The translations under genes and the position numbers were made by a program. This document shows, piece after piece, positions 16,882 to 25,411 of a stretch of DNA of 64,000 bases. Each line of letters opens with the position of its first letter. The first letter of the stretch is position 1. The DNA is from Verrucomicrobiota bacterium (GTDB taxonomy: Bacteria; Verrucomicrobiota; Verrucomicrobiia; Opitutales; Opitutaceae), in assembly GCA_016222805.1 (NCBI GenBank), contig JACRQG010000027.1:248001-312000 (forward strand). Reading direction: 5' to 3'. A model generated the notes under the pieces. That model was not told the origin of the DNA. It made no database searches and worked only from the letters and a program-made list of their open reading frames with translations.

Positions 16882-18066
16882 ATGCGACCGGCGCTCCTGC
16901 TGCTTGGCGTTCGGCTGGTCCGATGGGCGACGGTGCCCGTGCTCATGGCGGCCTGGTTTCCGGCGGGCCAGACGCGGGCCGCAGCCGAGTATTTTCCTCC
17001 GCCGGAATCGCGTGGCGGCTGGCGCGCGATCGAGAACGACGAGGCGATCGAGTCCGTCGCCGCCATGGACCGGCAGCACCTCGCCGAGTTGCGCGCTTGG
17101 CTGCTGCACTCGGACACCCGGCCCTTTGCCGCGGTGGTGATTCGCGGTGGCACCATCGTGTTGCAGGTGGAACGCGGCAACAGTGCGGCCACCGATGCGC
17201 GCCGCGTGGCCTCGGTCTCCAAGGCCATTTGCGCCACGGTGCTGGCGATTGCGTCGGAGCAGAGTCGGCAGGGGAAGACGCCGCGGCGGATGAACTTCAG
17301 CGATCGGGCGTTCGACTTCATCCCGTGGGCGCAGCCCCTCAGCGACCCGCGCAAGGCCCGGATTACGGTGCAGCAGCTGCTCAACCACACGTCCGGCATT
17401 TGCCCCGAGGCCAGCGGTGCCCCCAACGATGGCACCTGGGACTACCTCCTCGGGCACAGCGGCGATCCGCGAACCGCCCGGCTCGCTTTCGATCCCGGCA
17501 CCGCCTGCGGCTACTCGACCCACGCGCTGGTGCACGCGGCGCTCGTGTGCGAGGCCGTGACCGGCCAGTCCTACGACGACTATGCCATCGCCGCGCTGTT
17601 CCGGCCGCTCGGCATCGAGCGGTGGTGGTTTCAGTACTATGACGGCGGCAAGGTTGGGCGGAAGCCTTCGCATGGGGTGGGCCTGCCGGCGCGGGAGTTG
17701 GCCCGCATCGGCTACTGCATGCTCCGGGGCGGGCGTTGGGGCGAGGCCCAGGTCATCCCGCGGTGGTTCGTCGACCAAACCGCGGCACCGACGCATGCCG
17801 TCACCGCACCCGAAATGCGCTGGAAACTGAATCCCGCCGTGTTCTCGCATGGCTGGGAGCTGCCCGCCCGCCACTTTCCGGCGAGCGGCAAGGCGATCGC
17901 TGGCATCCCGGCGGACGCCCGCTACAAACCCGGCAGCGGTGGCCAGCTCCTGGCCTTCGTGCCGAGTTTGGATCTGGTCATCGCCCGCCAGACCGGTGGC
18001 AGCGGCGCGTGGGACTACGAGGAGTTCCTCCGGCGCGCGTGTGCCGCGGTCCGGACCTCGCGCTGA
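16882..18066 (+). CDS. Beta-lactamase-fold (class C type) serine hydrolase, exported
   Basis: A 394-residue protein with an N-terminal hydrophobic signal (residues about 10-34). The SxxK nucleophile motif is SVSK at 111-114, and the tyrosine motif reads GYSTHAL, that is Y-S-T where class C enzymes have Y-x-N. The region around VQQLLNHTSGI is typical of the family. Members are esterases, D-aminopeptidases or penicillin-binding-protein-like proteins, and true antibiotic resistance cannot be assumed. A hairpin (arms GGATCT/AGATCC, 18067-18089) follows the stop and may help termination. Confidence 0.85.
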   Translation: MRPALLLLGVRLVRWATVPVLMAAWFPAGQTRAAAEYFPPPESRGGWRAIENDEAIESVAAMDRQHLAELRAWLLHSDTRPFAAVVIRGGTIVLQVERGNSAATDARRVASVSKAICATVLAIASEQSRQGKTPRRMNFSDRAFDFIPWAQPLSDPRKARITVQQLLNHTSGICPEASGAPNDGTWDYLLGHSGDPRTARLAFDPGTACGYSTHALVHAALVCEAVTGQSYDDYAIAALFRPLGIERWWFQYYDGGKVGRKPSHGVGLPARELARIGYCMLRGGRWGEAQVIPRWFVDQTAAPTHAVTAPEMRWKLNPAVFSHGWELPARHFPASGKAIAGIPADARYKPGSGGQLLAFVPSLDLVIARQTGGSGAWDYEEFLRRACAAVRTSR

Positions 18067-18207
18067 GGATCTCGCCGCGCGGCAGATCCCGCCACGAACC
18101 AGGTTTGTTCCGGCTCCGACCTTCGAGGGACTGCCTCAGCCGGTGGAGCGAGGGAACGGTAGCCGCGGCAGCGTGGTCCGGTTTCAAGGGAACTTCCGGA
18201 ATCCTGC

Positions 18208-18984
18208 TCAGGGGCGGGACTCACCGACGCTCCCGCTGGTGATCGCGGCGATGAGATGGTGCAGTTCGGCATCGACGTCGGCGGGAGTGGCCACCGTTTC
18301 CGCCACTCGGGCGCGCAGGCGATCCCCCAGCCGGCGGCGCAGGCGTTGCAGCGCGGCGGCGAAGGCGTGGGTCTTCATGCCCAGGTGCTGCGCCGCGGGT
18401 TCCTGCGATTCGGCCGGTCCGGGACTCCAGACCAGTGGTGCCAGGGCGGCGAACAACTCGCCGCGCCCACTGCTTTCGTATTCCTCCCGCAGTTCGGCCA
18501 CGGTCCGGAGGATCAGCTCGGCCGCCCAGGTTCGGTCAAACGCCTGTTCCGGCGTCAGGCCCGGATCCGCCGGTTCGCGACTGAAGCGTTCGCCCGCCGC
18601 AGCGAAGTCGAGCGGGAGCACCGTCTGGCCGCCGCCGCGCTTTTCCGCCTGGTTCTTTTCCCATTGCTTGGTGAGGTCATTCCGCAGCGCGGTGAGCAGG
18701 AAACCGCGAAAATGCCCCCGCTCGGGTCGGGCGCGGCCCACCCGGTCCGCTGCCAGCAGCCGCGCCAGGAAGTCCTGCGTGCAATCCTCGGCCTCGTGGT
18801 GCGATCGTCCGTGCCGGCGCACAAAGTGATACAGTGGATACCAGTACTGCCGGCAGAGCGTTTCCAGCGCGGCACGGGCCTGGGATTCCGAGCCGGTGCC
18901 GGCATTGATCACGACCGACCAGTGGGTGGTGGGAAACAAACTGGGTCCCGGCGGCGGCGTGCCGGCCTGTTCCAGGGCTTTCAT
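18208..18984 (-). CDS. ECF-like RNA polymerase sigma factor linked to a Ser/Thr kinase
   Basis: A 258-residue sigma factor. Region 2 is seen as ALETLCRQYWYPLYHFVRRHG, then AEDCTQDFLARLL and GHFRGFLLTALRNDL. Region 4 lies near PAAQHLGMKTHAFAAALQRLRRRLGDRL. The protein is longer than usual for ECF factors, with about 50 residues between regions 2 and 4. The ATG at 18984 overlaps the stop of the kinase gene by four bases (ATGA), so the kinase and sigma factor are coupled. Sigma factors of this type in Planctomycetes and Verrucomicrobia often sit beside Hanks kinases and are thought to be controlled by phosphorylation instead of by an anti-sigma factor. No anti-sigma gene is present here. Confidence 0.87.
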   Translation of the reverse strand: MKALEQAGTPPPGPSLFPTTHWSVVINAGTGSESQARAALETLCRQYWYPLYHFVRRHGRSHHEAEDCTQDFLARLLAADRVGRARPERGHFRGFLLTALRNDLTKQWEKNQAEKRGGGQTVLPLDFAAAGERFSREPADPGLTPEQAFDRTWAAELILRTVAELREEYESSGRGELFAALAPLVWSPGPAESQEPAAQHLGMKTHAFAAALQRLRRRLGDRLRARVAETVATPADVDAELHHLIAAITSGSVGESRP

Positions 18985-21900
18985 GGCCGGCCCTTGGTCT
19001 GGTCGGAAAACCGTTCCGCTTCCGCGGCGGAAATCTTCAGGCCCGGGCCGGCGGCCCGGGTGGATCGATCGGCCAGGAACCAGCGCCCCCATTCCGCGTA
19101 GGCATCATCCTTCGGCAACTGGGAGAGTTCGCTGCGCACCCTTTCAATGGCGGCCAGATCGAGCCGCCCTTCACGAAACACGGCATTGGCGTCGACCTCC
19201 CCGCCCGCCAGCCCGCCCGCCAGCGTCAGCAGCCATTCCGGCACCGGTTGCTGCCGCTCCGGCGGCGGCAGGGGCCAGACAAAGAGAGTCCGGCTCACGG
19301 TCGCGATCGTGAGAAACCGACCGCCGGCGATGAAGCCCAGGGGTCCCATGACGTCGCCCAGCCTTTCCGCCCCGCCGATTGGGCCGGCAATCATCTGCCC
19401 CGAGCGGCTGTCCCACAGGCGAATGTCGGTCGCGGAACGCGCCCAGGTGGCCACGCGGGTTTCATCCGTGCTGAAGATGGCCAGGTTGATATCGTTGCCG
19501 CCCACCATCGGTTCGCTGAGCGGAGTGCCGGTGGGCACGTCCCAGAGATGGACGTCCAGAGGATCCCAGGTGAGTAACCGTTGGCCGTCGCCGCTGAACG
19601 CAGCCCCGCGGACAAAACCATGATGACTGAGTGGCGGCCCAACCGGGCGGCGCGTCCGGACGTCCCACAGTTGCGCCACCCCATCATGCGAACCACAGAC
19701 CAGGAACTTTCCATCTGGACTGAACCGCACCGCCTGAATCGGTGCGCGGTGGCACAGCGGTTCTCCGACCCGGCTCCCGGAGGCGATGTCCCAAAGGGTG
19801 ACTGTCCCGTTCAGCATGGGCGCGGCGAGGAGGCGGTGGTCCGGGGAGAAGGTGAAGAACCGGCCGGAACCTTCGATGGGACCAACGACCCTGGTGCCGC
19901 GGCGCGTCTCCCACACCCGCAGATTGCGCGGGGCGTCGATCGCGGCGAGAAAGGATGCGTCGCCGCTGAAGACCAAAGACCGCAATTCGCGGTAATGCCC
20001 CAGCGGATGGCGCGCAACCTCGGCGCCGCGCAGATCCCAGAGTTCCCATTCACCCCCGCCCAAATCCACGCAGGCGTGGGTGGCGCCGCTCGCGAGCACT
20101 CCTCCGAAAACGGCCGCGGGCCAGGGTCGCAGCGCGCCGGTCTTCCGGCCGGTGAGGAGGTCGATTCGTTGGAGACCGTGGCGATACAATCCCCAGCCCA
20201 TTCCCTCGGAATCCGCATCGGCCAGAATCCGCCACCGATCCGGCTCCGCCGGAATGAAAAGCGGCCGGATTGCGCCCGATCCCGCCTGCCAGCGGCTCGC
20301 CGTGCGGTCCCGGTTGTAGGTCAGAAACTCGTTCCGCTCCGGGGCCACACTGATGCCCCGCACCTGCCCCGCGCCAATTGGTTCCTGGGCCAGCTGCCCG
20401 GTGGTCAGGTTCCAGACTCTGACCATGCCGTCGAGGCTCCGAGTGACCAGATGTCGTCCGGTGGCGGAAAAGTGCACCTCTCTGGCCAAACCACCGTGCG
20501 GGAATGGTGGAAAGTGCAGCTGGCCGGACGGCATCTCCCAGACTTTGGCCGTGGCATCGTCGGAAGTCGTGGCCAGCAACGTGCCGTCGCGCGAGAACTC
20601 GGCGGCGTAGCAGGGGCCGTCATGATCCAGTTTCTGCACCAAGGCGAAACCAGCCTCCGAATCCGCCATCAGCGCCCCGGCGCCATCCGTGATGACCAGG
20701 AGCTTCCCGTCCGGGCTGAACAGCGCCTGGTTGGCCTGGGTTCGCGCCGTGTAGGAGGGCGTGAGCGCAACGCCGTCGGGAACCGACCATACGCGCCACT
20801 GAGCCGAACTGGCGGTCGTGACGAGCCGGCGGCTGTCGGGACTGAACGTGACGGTGCCGAGAGGAGTCGTATGCGGCAGCGTCGCGCGGAGCTGGCCCGT
20901 GCCGGCATCCCAGATCTTCGCGCTGAGGTTGGAAACGGCCGTCGCCAGCCAGCGTCCATCCGGCGAAAACCTGACCTCGAGAACCCGGCCTCCTTGCGGC
21001 AACGGTCCGAGTCCGGTCCGCCCGGTGGCGATGTCCAGAACCACCACGCGGTCGTCAATGCCGGCAATGGCCCAGCGCCGGCCGTCGGCGCTTTCATCCG
21101 CGGCCGCCACGTCCGGAAGCACAAACGACTGCGCCGGGTTTCCGGTCGCCAGATCCCGGAAGCGCACGGTGTTGTCAGTGTGATAGGTCCAGAGCTGCCG
21201 GCCGTCGCGGGTGTAGCCGCCGCGCTGGGCGTCAAGGATCGGAGCGCCGATGGGCAGTGCGAAGCTGCGATAGCCAAGAACCGCGAGGAGGCGCGGCCCC
21301 AGGGCATGGTTTTCCGGATCGGATCGGGCGGCGCGCACGAAATGGGCGAGGCTTTCGCCGGTGCGGCCCTCCCGCAGCAACTGTTCGGCCAGGGCCTGGG
21401 ACGTGCGGCTGGCGCGCTTGGCTTCTGCCAGTCGCGCGGCGTCGGCCTGCTGGCGCAACCGACTTTCCGACTGTTCGGCGACCACCGCGCGCTGGCGGGC
21501 CGCCCGTTCGCGCACGAAGAGCGTCGAGGCCACAATCAGTCCCGCCACCAGCGAGACGGCCACTGCGCTGGCCGCCGCCACCCCCACCCGGTGCCGGCGG
21601 ACAAACTTCCCGATGCGGTAGGCGGAACTGGGCGGACGCGCCGCCACCGGCTCGTGTTGCAGGTGGCGTTCGATGTCCAGGGCCAGGGCGGCCGCAGTCT
21701 CATAGCGGCGGGTGCGGTCCTTCTCCAGGCAGCGCATCACGATCCAGTCGACATCCCCGCGCAGCAGCAGGGCGAGTTTGGTGGCATCGGTGCCGCGCTG
21801 TTGCGCGACCGACGTGCGGTCGGCTTCCGGCAGGGTTCCCAGGCGATTCGACGGGCGCGGCGGATCCACCTCGCGAATGGTGCGGCGCATGGCCTCGAGG

Positions 21901-22823
21901 CCGGCCTTGAGCAACGCGGCCGCGTCAAAAGGTGGCCGGCCCGCCAGCAGTTCGTAGAGGAGAACGCCGAGACTGTAGATGTCGCTGCGGGTGTCGACAT
22001 CGAGCCCGCTCATCTCCATCTGTTCCGGGCTGGTATAGACCGGGGTCCCGACGAAGGCGTGAAACTGCGTGACGAGAGTCTTTTCGCTGAGTTTGCGGTC
22101 CGTGGCCTTGGCGATGCCGAAGTCGATGATCTTGGGCACCGGCGTGCCGTCGTGGAGAGTGACGAGGATGTTGGACGGCTTGATGTCGCGGTGAATGACA
22201 CCCTTCTGGTGGGCGTGCTGCACCGCCTGGCAGACGGCGACGAACAGGTTGAGGCGCGCCGCCGCGGTCAGTCGATGCTGGTCGCAGTAGTGGGTGATCG
22301 GCACGCCGCGGACGAGTTCCATCACAAAGTACGGTCGCCCGCTGACGGTGGCGCCGGCGTCGAACACCCGGGCGATGTTGGGGTGATCCATCAGCGCCAG
22401 CGCCTGCCGTTCCACCTCGAAGCGGGCGATCACCTCTTCGGTGTCCATGCCGACCTTGAGGATCTTGAGTGCGACGTGCCGCCGCAGTGGTTCCTGTTGA
22501 TCGGCCATCCAGACCGTGCCGAATCCCCCTTCGCCGATCCGCTGGAGCAGTTTGTACGGGCCAATTCGCAGGCCAACGGTCTCGCGATCTCCCGGATCGA
22601 GGGCGAATCGGAGTGCGTTCGCCATCGCGTCGGCGGAAAGCGGGAGGGCGGTGCCCGGGACCGGTGCAGGAGGGGCGGTCGCCAGGAGACGACTCACTTC
22701 GGGCGAGCGGGCCCGCAGGCCCGGATCGTCGCTGCACCAGCGTTCACAGAACGCCGGCCGTTCCGCCGGCGGCAGATCCATCAGGCGCGCGAGCAGCGGA
22801 TCATCGGAGCCTGGTCGATTCAT
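18981..22823 (-). CDS. Hanks-type Ser/Thr protein kinase with TM segment and WD40 propellers
   Basis: A 1280-residue membrane protein. The kinase domain spans about residues 88-370: glycine loop GEGGFGTVW (97-105), VALKILK with Lys120, HRDIKPSNIL, IIDFGIAKA and VGTPVYTSPEQ. All catalytic residues are present, so it should be active. A single TM helix follows (GVAAASAVAVSLVAGLIVAS). A short coiled, Ala/Arg-rich segment precedes about 700 residues of WD40-like repeats (for example VRFSPDGRWLATAVSNLSAKIWD, VRFSPDGKFLVCGSHDGVAQLWD). The kinase is cytosolic and the propellers would be periplasmic, as a sensor or protein platform. It is the upstream gene of an ATGA-coupled pair with the sigma factor, which is its likely target. 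Confidence 0.93.
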   Translation of the reverse strand: MNRPGSDDPLLARLMDLPPAERPAFCERWCSDDPGLRARSPEVSRLLATAPPAPVPGTALPLSADAMANALRFALDPGDRETVGLRIGPYKLLQRIGEGGFGTVWMADQQEPLRRHVALKILKVGMDTEEVIARFEVERQALALMDHPNIARVFDAGATVSGRPYFVMELVRGVPITHYCDQHRLTAAARLNLFVAVCQAVQHAHQKGVIHRDIKPSNILVTLHDGTPVPKIIDFGIAKATDRKLSEKTLVTQFHAFVGTPVYTSPEQMEMSGLDVDTRSDIYSLGVLLYELLAGRPPFDAAALLKAGLEAMRRTIREVDPPRPSNRLGTLPEADRTSVAQQRGTDATKLALLLRGDVDWIVMRCLEKDRTRRYETAAALALDIERHLQHEPVAARPPSSAYRIGKFVRRHRVGVAAASAVAVSLVAGLIVASTLFVRERAARQRAVVAEQSESRLRQQADAARLAEAKRASRTSQALAEQLLREGRTGESLAHFVRAARSDPENHALGPRLLAVLGYRSFALPIGAPILDAQRGGYTRDGRQLWTYHTDNTVRFRDLATGNPAQSFVLPDVAAADESADGRRWAIAGIDDRVVVLDIATGRTGLGPLPQGGRVLEVRFSPDGRWLATAVSNLSAKIWDAGTGQLRATLPHTTPLGTVTFSPDSRRLVTTASSAQWRVWSVPDGVALTPSYTARTQANQALFSPDGKLLVITDGAGALMADSEAGFALVQKLDHDGPCYAAEFSRDGTLLATTSDDATAKVWEMPSGQLHFPPFPHGGLAREVHFSATGRHLVTRSLDGMVRVWNLTTGQLAQEPIGAGQVRGISVAPERNEFLTYNRDRTASRWQAGSGAIRPLFIPAEPDRWRILADADSEGMGWGLYRHGLQRIDLLTGRKTGALRPWPAAVFGGVLASGATHACVDLGGGEWELWDLRGAEVARHPLGHYRELRSLVFSGDASFLAAIDAPRNLRVWETRRGTRVVGPIEGSGRFFTFSPDHRLLAAPMLNGTVTLWDIASGSRVGEPLCHRAPIQAVRFSPDGKFLVCGSHDGVAQLWDVRTRRPVGPPLSHHGFVRGAAFSGDGQRLLTWDPLDVHLWDVPTGTPLSEPMVGGNDINLAIFSTDETRVATWARSATDIRLWDSRSGQMIAGPIGGAERLGDVMGPLGFIAGGRFLTIATVSRTLFVWPLPPPERQQPVPEWLLTLAGGLAGGEVDANAVFREGRLDLAAIERVRSELSQLPKDDAYAEWGRWFLADRSTRAAGPGLKISAAEAERFSDQTKGRP

Positions 22824-22986
22824 GACGCGGCGGAAACAGATCCGAGGCTAACTCGTGGGACGGTGGAGCAACAAGGGACATTTTGCCGGCGAGCGACGGG
22901 TGAGACCAGAGGCGACGAAGTGATCGGACGGTTGCTCGCCGATTCCGGGGTGGGGCGAGGTCGGCTCCAGTCGTCGGCGAAGAGGA

Positions 22987-23388
22987 TTACTTGCCGGCCA
23001 CCGCCAGCAGGTCGGGGTTCTTCTTCGGATCCATCCGCTGGGCCAGGATCACCAGGGCGCGATTGTTGACCAGCCGGAGGTCGCTGACCCGGCCGTCCAC
23101 GAACGTCACCATCAGGGTGTCGCAGTTGTCGTGGCGGGATTGCTCGGCGCCGCCGTGGAAGCCGCGGTAGACCCAGACATCGTTGTCCAGTTTCACGGCG
23201 GGCTCGCCCAGCGCACGGGAGACATCGACCAAGGGAGTGCCGCGGACAATGGTGACGCTGCTGGAACGCTCGACGGCACCGACGGGATGGGAAAGGGCGG
23301 AGCCGGTGGCCACCGCAGCGCCCACCGGATTGCGGGAGGCCGCAAGGGCGGCGGCCAGGATGAGACCGAGGGAGAAGAGGGATTTCAT
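22987..23388 (-). CDS. Small secreted protein of unknown function
   Basis: A 133-residue protein with a signal peptide (MKSLFSLGLILAAALAAS). The mature part has a short alpha/beta pattern (VTIVRGTPLVDVSRALGEPAVKL, then VWVYRGFHG, then TLMVTFVDGRVSDLRLV). It recalls the small BamE/SmpA-like fold, in which a helix-turn segment with GxP is followed by three strands. The similarity is too weak for a function. It lies between the kinase gene and a degenerate DUF2961 fragment and has no obvious operon partner. Confidence 0.65.
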   Translation of the reverse strand: MKSLFSLGLILAAALAASRNPVGAAVATGSALSHPVGAVERSSSVTIVRGTPLVDVSRALGEPAVKLDNDVWVYRGFHGGAEQSRHDNCDTLMVTFVDGRVSDLRLVNNRALVILAQRMDPKKNPDLLAVAGK

Positions 23389-23542
23389 GATTGGACTTCA
23401 CCGGGTGTTACCGAATCCGAAGTCCGAAATCACAGGGGCGACCTACTTTTTCCCAAATCAGCGATGGAACCGGCGGCCTGGCGAGACCTGGCGCTCGCTC
23501 CGCCAGCCGCGGCAGGCGTCATAGCGGCTCTGCGAAACCGCT

Positions 23543-23980
23543 TTGGTCACGCGCCGCCTGGGCAAGGCGGAAGATGGATCCCACGACGCGTTGCGCACGC
23601 GGCAGTCAATCGATTTCGCCACGGACGGCGCACCGGCCGGCCTCTTTCGGGGGAAGTTCTGCTTTTCCCCGGGAGACCGGGCAGTCCCGCTTGTGCGGCT
23701 CGGCCGCACGCCCGTCTGCCGGTTCCACCTCCACGACCCGGTCTACTTCGACCAGTCGCTCCGGTTCACCATCGAGCACGGCCATGCCAACGGCCTCGCG
23801 CTCGAACTCGCGAGCGTCACCTGCTGGTACCAGGACCAGTCCGCCGCGGTGGAACCGACCGTCGCCCGCGCCGCACGTCAGCCAAGGGAGATCGTCTCGG
23901 CCCGGGATATCTTCCGCCGGGGCGACGAATGGCGCAAAGCCCGGGGCAACTCGCCCACACTCTGGGGCTCGGAAGAGTAA
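23543..23980 (+). pseudogene. DUF2961 C-terminal remnant
   Basis: About 60 residues in the middle of this frame (VCRFHLHDPVYFDQSLRFTI, then EHGHANGL, then SVTCWYQDQ) match the C-terminal end of DUF2961 proteins, whose usual pattern is YRFHL-DPI-F--S-RV-IEHGHAN followed by VAYWYQ. DUF2961 proteins are normally longer than 350 residues. Here a stop at 23522 lies just upstream and no N-terminal part is found, while the tail after the motif is unrelated. The first possible start is TTG. I therefore read it as the decayed remnant of a secreted DUF2961 protein. It could still be a short expressed domain. Confidence 0.6.
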
Positions 23981-24209
23981 CACCACTGGAATGCCCGACG
24001 GGATCGGGCCACGGCTTTCGACCCGGCCACGCTCCCGCCCGGCGCGGAGGGGCCAGGGCTGAACCGTGACCGGTGAAGCCAGGACCTCCGGTGAACGCAC
24101 GATTCACGTTTTTGCCCCGCAGGGGCACGGATCGCGGAGATCGCCGGCCGAACTTCGCACGGCAATCCGGGGTCACCTCTCCCCGCGCAGCCGCGGCGCC
24201 GGGGCGAGA

Positions 24210-25400
24210 TCAACCGCCACCAGCGCCGATTTCGGCCACGTACAGCTGCGTCCACTCACCGGCATTGACGTTGAAGTAGATCCGCCGGCCGTCGGCACTG
24301 AAGATGGGATGGGGGTGGTTGCGTCGCCAGGATCGCGCGCCGCCGCTGTTGTCGAACCGGTGCAGGATTTGAAAACTCCGGCCGCGGATGTCGCAGACCA
24401 TCACGCCCCATTCGCCGGGTGCCCCGCCGGCCAGGAGGAGCGCGCCATCCTTTACGAAGAGCTTCCCGTCGGGACTGACGGCCGGGTGGTCGCCCGGCAG
24501 GTGTGGCAAGTCCGGGATCTTGGCGGCCGGCCCGCCAGTGTCCGTGTTCAGCGTGGTGTTGCTCGCTTCGATCAGCCGGCGGGAGTCGGGGAACCAGCCG
24601 GGATGGCCCCACTGTTCCCGCATGAAAACCGGCTGGCGGCGGACGAGATCAAACACCACGGTGCCCTGCCGGTGGCTCGCGTTCTTGGAGCGAAAGTTGT
24701 TCGCTGCGCCGTCGGGACCGGGAGCGGACATCTTGAAGAACACGCGTTGCCCATCCGGCGAGAGGTGGGGAAAGAAGATCGAGGTGGGCCGCCCGCCGAA
24801 TTCCCGGGCGAGCCACGCGCCATAACGCTGTTCGACGTCGGCAATCGTCATCACCGTGCGGATTTCGCCGGTGGCGGCGTTCAGGAACTGCAGATCGCGA
24901 TGAGGTCCCGGGTTCCAGTGGCACCCATAGATGGGCAGTTCGTCGTCCACCGCACGCCCGAAGCAGAGCTGGCGATCCTCGGCCAGGACGCGGTTCTCGC
25001 CGGTCGCGAGCACGACCACGTGCACCCGCCAGCGGCCGTCCTTCACATCATGATACGCCACGCGCCGCCCGTTGCTGATCCACTGCTGGCAGGCCGCCCG
25101 ATGCGCGTCCTCGGTGTCGAGGTGGCGGGCGAGGACGGTTTCCCGGCCGCTGGCCCGGTCGCGCACGATCAGATCGCCGCGGTGCCCGTCGGCGGTGGTC
25201 GAGACGTAATACAGCACCCGTGTGCCATCGGGGCTTTCGGGGTTGGTCAGGTAATAGCTATGGATCGTGTGCCGCCCCGCCAGCGGCGCGACCGGCCGGA
25301 CGTTCACGCCGTGCCGCCAGGGGATGACGGGATCGTCCGCCGCGCGGACCGGGGCGAAGACCGCCACGACCAGGGCCAGGAGGAGGGGGGAAGCCTTCAT
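24210..25400 (-). CDS. Secreted TolB-like beta-propeller protein
   Basis: A 396-residue protein with a signal peptide (MKASPLLLALVVAVFAPVRAA). It consists of WD40/TolB-type propeller blades: SPDGTRVLYYVSTTADGHRG, GRRVAYHDVKDGRW, HLSPDGQRVFFKMSAPGP, HPAVSPDGKLFVKDG and IFSADGRRIYFNVN. The layout resembles oligogalacturonate lyase-like and related periplasmic proteins, but I see no decisive catalytic motif. It starts 11 bp after the stop of the STN/TonB receptor gene on the same strand, so the two are very likely one transcript. A role in binding or cutting the receptor's ligand is plausible. Confidence 0.75.
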   Translation of the reverse strand: MKASPLLLALVVAVFAPVRAADDPVIPWRHGVNVRPVAPLAGRHTIHSYYLTNPESPDGTRVLYYVSTTADGHRGDLIVRDRASGRETVLARHLDTEDAHRAACQQWISNGRRVAYHDVKDGRWRVHVVVLATGENRVLAEDRQLCFGRAVDDELPIYGCHWNPGPHRDLQFLNAATGEIRTVMTIADVEQRYGAWLAREFGGRPTSIFFPHLSPDGQRVFFKMSAPGPDGAANNFRSKNASHRQGTVVFDLVRRQPVFMREQWGHPGWFPDSRRLIEASNTTLNTDTGGPAAKIPDLPHLPGDHPAVSPDGKLFVKDGALLLAGGAPGEWGVMVCDIRGRSFQILHRFDNSGGARSWRRNHPHPIFSADGRRIYFNVNAGEWTQLYVAEIGAGGG

Positions 25401-25411
25401 GGGAGCGGGCC

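Noticed and set aside
16882-18066. Antibiotic-resistance beta-lactamase
   Set aside because: Only the general fold and SxxK are present; the tyrosine motif is Y-S-T and the context is a phosphatase gene, so esterase or peptidase is more likely.
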